Positions 11,201-19,407 of a stretch of DNA of 64,000 bases are shown piece by piece; within the stretch, counting starts at the first letter, position 1; every line of letters begins with the position of its first letter. The stretch covers positions 682,001 to 746,000 of the forward strand of contig NZ_STGL01000003.1 of NCBI RefSeq assembly GCF_004919085.1, read 5' to 3'. A program made the position numbers and the translations under genes. This DNA comes from Nocardioides sp. GY 10127 (GTDB taxonomy: Bacteria > Actinomycetota > Actinomycetes > Propionibacteriales > Nocardioidaceae). The notes beneath the pieces were generated by a model that had not been told where the DNA came from, did no database searches, and worked only from the letters and a program-made list of their open reading frames with translations.

Positions 11201-12427
11201 CACGGCACCCGTGATCACCTCCGGGGCTGCGTAGACGATGGCCTCGCGGCTCTCGTGGACGACGAGGTCGCGGGCGTGCGTGGTGGCGGTGGCGCTCGCC
11301 GGCTCCAGGCCGCCGCCGAGCTGCCAGTCCTTGACCCGCGCGGCCGGGGAGGCTCCCGACACGTCCACCAGGACCGCCTCGGGGTCGAGGCCGCGGTGCG
11401 CCAGCCCGTGGCCGTGGGCGTAGCGGACCACCTCGGCGAGGCTGCGCAGCAGGTCGAGCCGGGACTCGAGGGTGAGGTCGGGCGAGGCGACCCAGGTGCG
11501 CAGCGGGACGGCCGCCGGGTCGTGGTCGAAGACGAGGGCGGCGACGGCGCCCTCGACCTCGAACGAGTCCCGCGGGACGACGAGGCCCGGGTGGTCGAGC
11601 CCCCGCAGGGTGCTGTACTCACGGTCGGCGGCACGTCGCACCGCCGCCTCGTCGGTGGCCGAGGTGCCCGGCGGCACGAACCAGCGGCGCACCCGCACGA
11701 CCTCGTCGGCGAATCGCTCGTGGTGGGCGAGGTCGTCGCGCCAGCCCCAGCCGGTGTCGATGGCGCCGTCGCCCTGGAGCACCCAGTGCCCGACGCGCGG
11801 GACCACGGTCGGGCGTCGCAGGCCCCCCGCGCTGACCAGGTTGACGAGGCCCTTGGCCCAGGCCGCGTCGACGGCGGGGCCACGCTCGGGCGCCGCGCTG
11901 AGACGGGCGGTGACGAGGGGCAGGAGGCCGTCGTCGTCCCCCTGCGCGCCCTCCAGGCCGAAGACCCGCTGCTTCATGCGGGCGGGCAGTCGGCAGTCGA
12001 CGTTCGCGCCGTGGAGGAACAGCGACTCGGCGACCCACGGGATGCGCGTACCGGTGCCGCGGGCATGGTGCTCCAGCCACGAGCGGAAGGCCTGCGCCTT
12101 GCGCCGGGTCAGCGGCAGGGGGCTGCGGCGGCGAAGCGGCCTGCCGCGGCCCGGCTGGTTCTCGAGCCAGTCGTGCTCACCGCCCGCGCGGTCCATCTCG
12201 ATGACGCCCGACCACGCCTTGAGCTCGACGAGGTGGAACCCTGCCGGCCCCAGGACGATCAGGTCGATCTCGTAGGGCGTCCCGTCCACGGCGACGAGCT
12301 CGACGTTGCTCCACGCGAAGTAGGGCCAGGCGTCGGGCAGGGCGTCACGGACGTGCTCGAGCCCCGCGCGCTCGTGGGCGTGCTCGGAGCGCGCCACCTC
12401 GACCCACCGGTTCGAGTCACTGCGCAC
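8276..12427 (-). CDS. pglW: BREX-2 serine/threonine kinase PglW (NERD plus two kinase domains)
   Basis: Protein of 1383 residues starting at a GTG, with GAGGGG about 9 bases upstream. Domain order: an N-terminal NERD nuclease-related domain (residues about 10-130, with EIDLIVLGP and VELKAW), a first kinase-like domain, a second kinase domain, then a long C-terminal region with HhH-like and repeat sequences. The second kinase has the full active set (VLK, HRDLKPANL, DFSLA). The first has HRGLDPEAV in place of HRD-x-K and KDWQLG in place of DFG, so it looks like a pseudokinase. Family knowledge: PglW is the kinase of the Streptomyces phage growth limitation system and of BREX type 2. It is the first BREX gene of the operon, 24 bp after the PD-(D/E)XK gene. 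Confidence 0.95.
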   Translation of the reverse strand: MRSDSNRWVEVARSEHAHERAGLEHVRDALPDAWPYFAWSNVELVAVDGTPYEIDLIVLGPAGFHLVELKAWSGVIEMDRAGGEHDWLENQPGRGRPLRRRSPLPLTRRKAQAFRSWLEHHARGTGTRIPWVAESLFLHGANVDCRLPARMKQRVFGLEGAQGDDDGLLPLVTARLSAAPERGPAVDAAWAKGLVNLVSAGGLRRPTVVPRVGHWVLQGDGAIDTGWGWRDDLAHHERFADEVVRVRRWFVPPGTSATDEAAVRRAADREYSTLRGLDHPGLVVPRDSFEVEGAVAALVFDHDPAAVPLRTWVASPDLTLESRLDLLRSLAEVVRYAHGHGLAHRGLDPEAVLVDVSGASPAARVKDWQLGGGLEPASATATTHARDLVVHESREAIVYAAPEVITGAVVDRRAADVWSLGALAHLVLTGHDPASNLAKLSERLGREDGLDVSVHLDSPPDSLVLMVQMATAPVVGRRLGTVEQLLDALDAVLDELTRPDDVAEEPPRLALDPFDAAPGDELEGGLVVERLLGEGATSRAYRVRRTDGSTAVLKAARDDARAPRLHEEAHVLAGLPADRELVHLLDGPVLVGGRTCLLVEHAGDETLAQQLGGRSLTLDQLRRWGADLLRLLQVIERAGVFHRDLKPANLGVRLRSGDGQKHLVLFDFSLAAVGIDDLAAGTAGYRDPFLGTGRRRVYDAAAEQFAAAVTLHEMATGSLPTWGDGRTPPEQQDTEVTLRHGAFDLAVADGLLAFFRRALARDARSRFDNAEQMLTAWERLFADADERQARRLPDELASAATLATPLARSGLTPAAVSAAAERHGVSTVGDLLGVPVFDLARTKGATQSTKDELTSRVRAWRERLLSTSGPATRSVDAVVGRLLPAGDDEGARAVRLMLGQDDPVSGASALRWPTQQTVVDEVLCDRKVVAEAWAAFLGAVPEAETRELRDDVSRLLGELGGVATADELAARLLDARGSYADEPLRTAQAQALVRVVADADQGTLAFGRSGDTVLLAGGDDLPDGTSRQDALDVLKRLGHAATDLAARTVLVPAGAALEELRAVARRGPLEDLPDERLRDVAAAAGGVAVSGRGELYPRGMAADRAVLLCAQSLVPGPAGFSEASVAQRVRARFPQARPLPGRPRLDELLAVDALQLRWDGSVYRSRVASAGHTTGTLTSTSHHGGGAAEVDRTSARLAASAAEGSFLALSVPLREARRVVARLAAEHGAEVLDLGVATAARLHELAAANRADWPAMVALDAPGAPVDQHRQLGSHLRAVAERLLAERLTTDGPEAPGRPLVVTGAGLLARHRATDLVKPLASLQRAPGRAVWLVAPQPTRTTTPTLDGAALPLDSPTSQWLAVPRTWASPGTLLTPSAAADRT

Positions 12428-12451
12428 GGCCGTGCTGCCCCTCTGTCCTCG

Positions 12452-13426
12452 TCATGCTGGGCGGGACGCTACCAACGCTGCCAAGCCGGTCGTCGGGCGC
12501 ACCTGGGGCACGTCGGTGCAGTCCACGGTGAGGAGCACCTCGAGCACCTCGGGCGGCACGTCGCCGACCTGCGGGACCGTCGCCGGGTCCAGGAACGCCA
12601 GCGACTCCCGCCCCTGCTTCTCGTCGAAGCGGCGGCCGACGTGCCGCACCCAGTCGGTGCCGAGGGTGTCGGCCACGACCTCGTGCAGGACGACCTGCCG
12701 CGGGGTGTCCCCCACCAGGCGCTGCTCGATCCGGTCCACCAGCGCCGCCAACGAGGTACCGGCCCTCGTCTCGGTCGTCATCACCGAGGCCAGCATCGTC
12801 TCCGCGCCGACGACGGGCAGCAGCTGGCGCAGGTTGACCTGGTGCACACGGACGTCCTTGCTGGTCGCCTTCACCTCCAGGCGCGAGCCGTCGGCGGAGA
12901 AGTCGAAGCGTGCGTCCACGTGCGCGTGCCAGGCGTCGACCATCGCGGCGGTGTCGCGCGCGAGGTCGATCACCAGCAGCTCGGCCCACAGCCCCAGGAC
13001 GCTGCTGCGCGGCGGCTGGGCGGGGTCGAAGATCCGGACGAGGCGCCGCAGACCGGCGCTGACCTCGCCCGGCGCGGGGTCCGGCCCGAGCAGGCGGACG
13101 ATCGTCGCGGCCACCCCGAGGAACGGCTCGAGCAGCTCGTCGCTCTGAAGCCACAGCTGCACCACACCGTGCTCGGCCTCGACGCTGCTCCCGTCCTCCG
13201 CGTCGAACCGCACGAGCGCCCGCGGCTCCAGCTGGAGGGTGCGCAGGCGCGTCGGCGGCTCGGGTGCGGCGTCGGGCGGGGTGAGCAGCGCGACGGCTCC
13301 GTCGGCGCCGCGTCCGACCTTGTAGCCCGGGGCCGAGGGGACGTCGCGCACCGAGAAGCCCGACGAGGTCGGGGCCACGACCTTCGCGAGCTCGTCGACC
13401 AGGTCGCGCCCGGTGACCGTGGTCAT
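12452..13426 (-). CDS. PD-(D/E)XK motif protein of the Z1/ATPase restriction-like module
   Basis: Protein of 324 residues starting at the ATG 13426, which overlaps the stop codon of the Z1 helicase gene by four bases (ATGA). The core fits a PD-(D/E)XK nuclease fold: LGLWAELLVIDLA, then ARFDFSADGSRLEVKATSK. The acidic residue, the E-x-K in LEVKAT and the upstream Glu are where the family has its metal-binding set. I read it as the DUF4420-type PD-(D/E)XK motif protein that accompanies Z1 helicases and GHKL ATPases in predicted restriction systems. The catalytic assignment is inferred from the motif pattern only. It is the last gene of the upstream module and runs straight into pglW (24 bp), so the two systems may be co-transcribed. 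Confidence 0.85.
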   Translation of the reverse strand: MTTVTGRDLVDELAKVVAPTSSGFSVRDVPSAPGYKVGRGADGAVALLTPPDAAPEPPTRLRTLQLEPRALVRFDAEDGSSVEAEHGVVQLWLQSDELLEPFLGVAATIVRLLGPDPAPGEVSAGLRRLVRIFDPAQPPRSSVLGLWAELLVIDLARDTAAMVDAWHAHVDARFDFSADGSRLEVKATSKDVRVHQVNLRQLLPVVGAETMLASVMTTETRAGTSLAALVDRIEQRLVGDTPRQVVLHEVVADTLGTDWVRHVGRRFDEKQGRESLAFLDPATVPQVGDVPPEVLEVLLTVDCTDVPQVRPTTGLAALVASRPA

Positions 13427-15592
13427 GCCTGCACCAGGACGCCGCCGGCCAGCGCTCGGGGAACGCGGAAGCGGACGCCGAGCATCGACCTGTGCTGCCC
13501 GATGACCGTGACTCGGTGCAGCTGGAGGGACGTGACGCCCTCCGTCCAGAAGTGGTCGTCGCCCTTGTAGCTCGCGCTGCGACCGGTCGGCAGGTCGACC
13601 GAGCCACCGGCGTTGGGCGTACGGGAGCGCTCCTGGCCATCGTCCATGGAGTAGAGGTCCACGGTGAGCGACGGGTCCTCGTCGACGCGGGCCTGCAGCA
13701 GCAGCGCCACCTGGTTGAGCAGGGCGACGTCTTCGCGCGCCGGCACGGCGGGACTGCCGTCCTCCGGGGTGACCCAGTCCAGGATCGCGCGGACCACCAG
13801 CTGCATCGGGACGGCCGCCCGCTTGTTGCGGTGCTCGCCGGACCGTCCGTCGCGGCCGTCGACCTCCGCGGCGCCTGCCACCTTCGACCAGAGCCCCTCC
13901 AGCGCGCCTCCGCGCGACCCGGCCGCTGCCGGGACCCGGTCCATCGACATCCACCTGTCGCCGCGCACGCGGTCGTGGAAGTAGTCGATGTCGATGACGG
14001 CCTTGCGCGTGGGCTTGAAGGTCGGGTCCAGCAGCATCTTGCGCTTCCACTGCTTGAGGCTGATGCCCGCGGCGTCAGCCTCCACGAGCTCGCGGCGCAG
14101 CAGCTTCTCGTGGTGCACGTAGTGCTCGAAGGCCATCGCGGTGTCCGCATTGAGCCAGGCCCTGCACAGGTCCGCGTAGGCGCTCTTGTACCCGAAGAAG
14201 CGGGCACGCTGCTGGACGGTGTCGACCTGGCCAGCCCCGATGGCGCGCGGCATGTAGGTGGTGGTGAGGCCCTCGACCGTGAAGCCGCGGTCCAGCTTGT
14301 TTCCCCCGACCAGCACCCAGCTCGGGCTGGCGGACCAGTTGACCTCCGAGTCGACGTCCGCCTGGCTGTTGACCACCTTGATCCGTGTCGCGCCGATCCA
14401 GTGACGCACCCCGGTCAGCAGGCTTTCCAGCGGCTTCATGACCGCTCCGCCGTCGACGAGGTCCTGGAACGCGGGGTCGAAGATCTCCGCCACCAGCTCA
14501 TCGCGGTCGGGGCCCGGCGTGGCGAGCAGCAGCTTCCAGGCGCTGCTCAGCGTCTTCACGAACGCGCCGTACGTGCCCTGGAGGTCCTGGGTGTGGCTGG
14601 GGTGCACCAGCATCGACATCCTGCCCTTGTCGCGCTGGGCGCGCGCCAGGTAGTAGGAGGCCAGGGCCCTCTTGAGGGTCTCCGGGGGCTCCGTCGTGGC
14701 GCTGAGCGCCTCCTGCGCCTGCGAGGGCGTGAGCCGGCGGACGAACCGGTCGCGGTGGGTCTCGAAGAAGTACTTGCCACCCGTGTACCCCTGACCGGGC
14801 GTCAGCACGGACACGAAGTCCGGGCTGAGGACGTCCGCGAGGTTGATGAGGAGGTTGGCCTGCGGGGTGGCCGTGTACATCAGGTACGTATGCCGTGGCA
14901 GAGCGTCACGCAGCTCGAGGATGGCCTCGTACGTGGCCGACACGTCGTCGTCGCCGACCGCGGCGTTGAGACCCGCCTGGTCCGCCTCGTCGTCGATGAC
15001 GAGCACCGGCAGCTGGGCCAGGTCCACCCCGTGCTGCGGCAGCTGGTCGATCAGGTCGCGCACCCGGCGGAGGCGGGCCGGGTTCTTCATCACCGTGATG
15101 ACCGTGGCCTTGCGGAACTGCTCGGGGAGGTCCGGGTCCTGCATGGAGGCGACGTTGGCGGCCACGTCCGCGGCCCCGGAGATCTTCGGGTTCTCGAACA
15201 GCTCCCACGCCGAGAAGCCGTCACCCGCGTCCACCCCCAAGGTCGGAGGAGAGCCGCTTGGCCGTCTGCTCGTGGAGGTTCTGCTTGGTGCCGGCCAGCA
15301 GGACGACCAGCGGAAACCCGTTGTCTCGGGCCAGGGCCGTCACCGTGGTGAAGGAGAGCGTCTTGCCGCTCTGGACGTAGCCCACGACCAGGCCGGTGCG
15401 GCACTCGGGCGTCGCGGGGTCGGCGCACCGGCTCAGGACACCGACGGACTCCTTGCGGATGTTCGCCTCGCCCTCGGGGTCCAGCCCGACGCTCTTGAGG
15501 AGCCGCTCCGTCTCGGGACCGACCACGGGCGACCACCGCACCTGCGGGTTGCCCGGGGCCGGCTGGACGATCTCTGCGTGCTGCTGGGTCAC
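13423..15592 (-). pseudogene. Z1-domain superfamily II helicase, interrupted by a +1 frameshift
   Basis: Two adjoining reading frames together make one Z1-domain protein. The first, from a GTG at 15592, carries the N-terminus and the Walker A motif GYVQSGKT, then hits a TGA near 15225. The second continues with the Z1 helicase core (VIDDEADQ, YTATPQANLL, GGNKLDRGFTVEGL) to 13423. The break is at a run of five C on the plus strand (15234-15238). Removing one base restores the join SSDLG-VDAGDGFSAW without a gap. It is therefore a one-base insertion in a homopolymer: a sequencing error, a recent mutation or phase variation. Family knowledge: Z1 proteins are ATP-driven nucleic acid motors found with MORC/MutL-like ATPases in restriction-like systems. 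The upstream ATPase gene is 10 bp away. Confidence 0.85.
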
Positions 15593-15602
15593 TGCTCTTC
15601 TC

Positions 15603-17153
15603 TCAGCTCTTGCGGGACAGGACGGTGCGGAGCACCGTGTTCACGTTCTCGGTGACGAGCCCGGGCATGACGGCGCCCGACATGCGCGCCATCTCCTGCC
15701 CCAGGCCGAGCGCGACAGCGACCCGCCACACGGGCTCGAGCTCCTGGCTGGGCAGCTCGCACCAGGCGCGCATGAACGGGTGCGACTGGTTGAGGGTGAT
15801 CACCACGGTGTCGTCAGCCGGCCGCTCGACCGTGAGCCAGCGCGACACGGCGTCGTCCGCGACGAGCCGCAGCTCGACCGTCCACGTGCTCCCCTGCACC
15901 GACAGCTCGATGGTGCGGCTGATGGGATCGGCGGGCGGCTCGGCGGTCTCGCCCGGCACCGGGAGGGTCTGCGCCTGGTGCTCCAGGCCCAGGCCGCGCT
16001 CGCCACTGGTCTCCTCGCTGGTCGCCGGCTCGACCTCGTGCTCGACGTCGACGAACGCCGTCGCGATCTGGGCCAGCGCCTTGCTCGCCACCTCGCCAGC
16101 CGCCTGCTCCGGCGTCTTCATCCGGTGCTCCCGGGCCTGGCGGAGCAGGGGCCAGGGCTCGGCGTCGATGACGGCACGGAGCTTCTCGAGGAACTCCTCC
16201 TCCTCGTCGTACCAGACCAGCGCGTCCTTGGTGTAGGTGACGTTGAAGTCGTCCATGTGCAGCTCGCCGAACACGCGCTGGGACTCGAAGCTGTTGCCGC
16301 CCTTGAAGATGTCGTCCGGCTTGTAGAACTCCTCGCCGGAGCCGGTGACGACCTTGCGCCGGTAGAACAGCGCCAGACCGGCGGACTTCGCTGCCCCCTT
16401 CTCGCGGATCGCGACGAAACCTCTGACGCGCCGACCCGAGTCGAGGGTGATGTCGACGTCCTGCGACCAGCGGTGAGGCTCCCCGCCTCGGTCGTTGTAC
16501 CGGGGAGCCTCCAGGACCGCAGGGTCCTTGTGCTGCACCAGGTCGCCGTTGACGGTGAGCTCGAGCTCACCGTCCCGGAGGAACTGGCGGTAGATACCGC
16601 CGAGGTACTCGCGGATCTTGCCCAGGGTCCGCGCCGCGACGGGCCGGCGCAGGTCGCGCATCGAGACCCGGGTCCAGTGGTCGCGCATGTCGGCGTACGT
16701 CTCGACGACGTCGATGCTCTCGTCCCGGGAGGCGATGATCCGCGGCACGTCGAAGTCCACCGACCGGCACGTCGACTCCCCGAGCGCCACGGACTCCACC
16801 TGCCAGACCTTGGCGAACCAGCAGCAGGCGGCCTTCATGCCCACCCCGAACTGCGAGAGCCCCGTGGCGTCCTCAGGCGGCTCGGCGACCCGGAAGGCGC
16901 GCTCCCAGTCTCGGGCCGCGATGCCGGCGGCGTTGTCCGTGATGGTGATCGTGTTGTTCTGGCGGTCGATCTGGATGCTGACCCGGAGGCGGTGGTCGGG
17001 GTCCACCTCGAGCAGCGCCTGCTTGTGCGCCAGGTGGCTCTGGATGGCGTTGTCGACGAGCTCTCCCAGCGCGTACCAGGGCTGGTACTTCATGTGGGGG
17101 AAGAGGCCGAGCATGCCGACCCCGGGACGGATGCTGATCTGCTGGTCGGTCAC
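15603..17153 (-). CDS. GHKL (MORC/MutL-like) ATPase of the restriction-like module
   Basis: Protein of 516 residues from the GTG at 17153, with AGGGA six bases upstream. The Bergerat ATP-binding fold is clear: N-box ELVDNAIQS, G1 DNAAGI and G2 GLSQFGVGMKAA, all within the first 130 residues, followed by an S5-like and a variable C-terminal part. Family knowledge: such ATPases were linked to restriction-modification systems and to the origin of eukaryotic MORC proteins. They probably act as ATP-gated clamps on DNA. It is the first gene of a minus-strand operon (ATPase, Z1 helicase, PD-(D/E)XK) and is divergent from the vsr gene 84 bp away. The two units probably share a promoter region and a C5-methyltransferase as the self marker. 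Confidence 0.9.
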   Translation of the reverse strand: MTDQQISIRPGVGMLGLFPHMKYQPWYALGELVDNAIQSHLAHKQALLEVDPDHRLRVSIQIDRQNNTITITDNAAGIAARDWERAFRVAEPPEDATGLSQFGVGMKAACCWFAKVWQVESVALGESTCRSVDFDVPRIIASRDESIDVVETYADMRDHWTRVSMRDLRRPVAARTLGKIREYLGGIYRQFLRDGELELTVNGDLVQHKDPAVLEAPRYNDRGGEPHRWSQDVDITLDSGRRVRGFVAIREKGAAKSAGLALFYRRKVVTGSGEEFYKPDDIFKGGNSFESQRVFGELHMDDFNVTYTKDALVWYDEEEEFLEKLRAVIDAEPWPLLRQAREHRMKTPEQAAGEVASKALAQIATAFVDVEHEVEPATSEETSGERGLGLEHQAQTLPVPGETAEPPADPISRTIELSVQGSTWTVELRLVADDAVSRWLTVERPADDTVVITLNQSHPFMRAWCELPSQELEPVWRVAVALGLGQEMARMSGAVMPGLVTENVNTVLRTVLSRKS

Positions 17154-17237
17154 TGCGTTCCCTCGTCGTCGGCGGAGCAGGCACGACATTACGAGGTCCG
17201 GGCACCGATGTTCAGCACAAACGGCACACTGGGCGGG

Positions 17238-17696
17238 ATGTCTCAGCAGGAGCCGGACCGGGTGAGTCCCGGAGGCGCGCTCTCACGCAAGATGTCGACA
17301 CTGGCACGCAGGGACACCGCTCCAGAGCTGGCTCTCAGGCGTGCCCTGCACGCGCGCGGCCTGCGCTACCGGGTGCAGATGAAGGTGCCTGGCAACCGCC
17401 GCCGCTCCATCGACGTCGCTCTCACCCGGGTCAGGCTGGCCGTCTACGTCGACGGCTGCTTCTGGCACGGGTGCCCGGAGCACGGCAGCACTCCTCGAGC
17501 GAACTCCGACTGGTGGCGGTGGAAGATCGAGCGGAACCGGGCCCGCGACGCAGACACGACCGCGTCGCTCGAGGCGGCCGGCTGGACGGTCCTCCGCTTC
17601 TGGGAGCACGAGGACCCGAGTCTGGCGGCGGTCATCGTCGAGGCTGAGCGACGGCGGTTGCTGGAAGCACTCACGAGACCTCATGGACGGGGCTAG
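17238..17696 (+). CDS. vsr: Very short patch repair (Vsr) endonuclease
   Basis: Protein of 152 residues from the ATG at 17238. The Vsr signature is complete: MSTLARRDTAPELALRRAL near the N-terminus, a core VYVDGCFWHGCPEH, then a downstream block WKIERNRARD and VLRFWEHE. The Asp of VDGCFWHGC and the His residues match the metal and catalytic residues of this PD-(D/E)XK-related fold. Family knowledge: Vsr nicks next to T:G mismatches left by deamination of 5-methylcytosine, and so goes with C5-cytosine methyltransferases; one lies 250 bp downstream on the other strand. In Z1/MORC modules Vsr-like proteins may instead be the effector nuclease. It is divergent from the ATPase gene. Confidence 0.93.
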   Translation: MSQQEPDRVSPGGALSRKMSTLARRDTAPELALRRALHARGLRYRVQMKVPGNRRRSIDVALTRVRLAVYVDGCFWHGCPEHGSTPRANSDWWRWKIERNRARDADTTASLEAAGWTVLRFWEHEDPSLAAVIVEAERRRLLEALTRPHGRG

Positions 17697-17706
17697 CCTC
17701 ACGCTC

Positions 17707-17937
17707 GTGGCACGAGTGAGAAGCCTGAAGATGTCCAGCGCCCAGGGGCGAGCCCACCCGACCGAGGTCGACTGCGAGTGGCAGGTGGTCCGCTCGTCCT
17801 CGGGCGAGCTGCTGCTCCAGCTCAGCACCTACGGCAGCGACACGCGACAGAGCCAGCCCAAGGTGAGCCAGACGGTGCAGCTGGACCTCGACACGTGCGA
17901 GGAGCTCGTGCGGATCATCCGCGCGAACATGCGCTGA
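17707..17937 (+). CDS. Small protein of the methyltransferase/Vsr module, unknown function
   Basis: Small basic ORF of about 76 residues, ten bases after vsr and running up to the convergent methyltransferase gene. The start is uncertain: GTG 17707 is preferred because SLKMSSAQGRAHPTEVDC reads like a conserved N-terminus, while ATG 17683 (overlapping vsr) and ATG 17731 are alternatives. The sequence looks like a small beta-rich domain (WQVV, LLLQLSTYG, KVSQTVQL) with a final helix (CEELVRIIRANM). No catalytic motif was seen. Its place between vsr and the C5-methyltransferase suggests an accessory or regulatory role in the module, perhaps DNA binding. That is inference from position only. Confidence 0.65.
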   Translation: MARVRSLKMSSAQGRAHPTEVDCEWQVVRSSSGELLLQLSTYGSDTRQSQPKVSQTVQLDLDTCEELVRIIRANMR

Positions 17938-17940
17938 CCG

Positions 17941-19344
17941 TCAGCAGGCCGCCCCGCGGCGCTGCCTCTCGGCCGGCTCGTCGGGAAACAGGGTCGCGAA
18001 GAGCTCCTTGCCGCCCTGGTCGGCATCTCGGAGGTCGTCGCGGTTCTGCCAGACGAACTCGCGGAGCACGTGGCGCACCGCGCCCACGTTCACCGCGTTG
18101 CCGAGCTGCTTGTAGCTCTGACTGTCCGGCTGGTCGCCGAAGTCGAGCTCGCCAGGCTCGAATCCCTGTAGACGGGCAACCTCGTGGGGCGAGAGCCTCC
18201 GACTCCGCTGCGCAAGGATCGAGGTCTGGTTCATCGCCACCAGCGCCGGCGCCCAGTTCGCCCTCTTTACCCGGATTCCGCTTGGCCGGAACTGGACAAG
18301 CTTGTCCTCGCGCATCGAGTAGGGGACGCGGTTGCCGTGCTCGTCGTCGTGACCTGCCTGCCACTCGAGCTTGCGCTTCGTCTTCGGCATGCTCGCCAGC
18401 TCGACAGGGGCGCTCTCACGCCACAAGTCGATCGCCGCACGATTGCTCATCCAGAAATCCAGGTTGAGGTCCACGAACCGCTTCTTCCAGTCCGGCATCG
18501 ACTCGTAGGGCGGCTCGTCCTGGGGCCACGACGGGTACCAGAACTTCTCCCACAGGGGATGTCCGGGAAGGCGTACACCACGCGAGTCGAGGATCTGGAC
18601 GAAGAGGTCCCAGACATCGATCCAGCGGTCCTCCCAGGGCTCCAGCTTGTAGCTCCCCACGTCACCACCGTGGCGACTCGCGCGGGCGACGAAGCCCTCG
18701 ATCTCCCAGTCCGCTGGGTTCCATCCATCCTCGGGCTGGTGCAGCACGGCGTTGTTGAAGCTGGTCTCGTCCTTGGCACGAGCTACGCCGACACGGACGC
18801 CCATGATGTAGAGCCTGTCCCGCGTCTGCGGAGCCCCGCCGCTCTCAGGCCTCAGGAGGTGGGGGGAGAACACCAGAGGCCGGTCGTTGACCTTGTAGCC
18901 GGCGTCCCGCAGCCCCGCGAGGATGGCTTCCCAGGCGCCCCGCTGCCTGGGCCCGGAGAGGTTCCGGACGTTCTCCAGCATGACCACGGCGGGCTGCTTG
19001 ACCTCCAGGATCTCCAGGACGTCCTGGAACAGAGTCCCTCGTTCCTCGTTGATCCCGAGCTGGCGGCCCGACTTGCTGAACGGCTGGCACGGGAAGCCAC
19101 CGGTCAGCACCGCGTGGTCCGGGACCTTGGAGGCTGGGTCCTGAGCCAGGACGCGGACGTCCTTGTCGGGTGCGAGCCCCCAGGACCGCTCGTAGACGCT
19201 GGCCGCCCGATCGTCGATCTCGCACGCCTGGACCGCCCGGCCACCGAGCCCGGCGAGCGCGGAGTGGAACCCGCCCACGCCCGAGAAGAGGTCCACGAAG
19301 TCGAACACGTGACGAAGGGTATGCGGCACGACCGACAGCGACAC
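17941..19344 (-). CDS. DNA (cytosine-5)-methyltransferase
   Basis: About 467 residues. All main C5-MTase motifs are present in order: I (DLFSGVGGF), IV with the catalytic Cys (GGFPCQPFS), VI (ENVRN), VIII (QTRDRLY) and X (QLGNAVNV). The stretch between VIII and IX is long (about 150 residues) and should hold the target-recognition domain. The start is uncertain: GTG codons at 19344, 19329 and 19308 are all possible and none has a strong ribosome site; I give the longest. It faces the vsr gene and ends three bases after the small ORF. It probably protects host DNA from the Z1/MORC/PD-(D/E)XK module. The base composition of this gene and the next is lower in GC than the flanks, consistent with acquisition. 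Confidence 0.93.
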   Translation of the reverse strand: MSLSVVPHTLRHVFDFVDLFSGVGGFHSALAGLGGRAVQACEIDDRAASVYERSWGLAPDKDVRVLAQDPASKVPDHAVLTGGFPCQPFSKSGRQLGINEERGTLFQDVLEILEVKQPAVVMLENVRNLSGPRQRGAWEAILAGLRDAGYKVNDRPLVFSPHLLRPESGGAPQTRDRLYIMGVRVGVARAKDETSFNNAVLHQPEDGWNPADWEIEGFVARASRHGGDVGSYKLEPWEDRWIDVWDLFVQILDSRGVRLPGHPLWEKFWYPSWPQDEPPYESMPDWKKRFVDLNLDFWMSNRAAIDLWRESAPVELASMPKTKRKLEWQAGHDDEHGNRVPYSMREDKLVQFRPSGIRVKRANWAPALVAMNQTSILAQRSRRLSPHEVARLQGFEPGELDFGDQPDSQSYKQLGNAVNVGAVRHVLREFVWQNRDDLRDADQGGKELFATLFPDEPAERQRRGAAC

Positions 19345-19407
19345 GAAGGCTCGCCACGCGGCCGGCCGGCCGTCAGGGTCGTGAAGACGTCTCGGTAGGG
19401 TCGCCGC

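Noticed and set aside
8159..13570. 1803-codon plus-strand open frame opposite pglW and its upstream neighbours
   Set aside because: Spans several minus-strand genes with clear kinase, NERD and PD-(D/E)XK motifs; the plus-strand protein has no recognisable domain.
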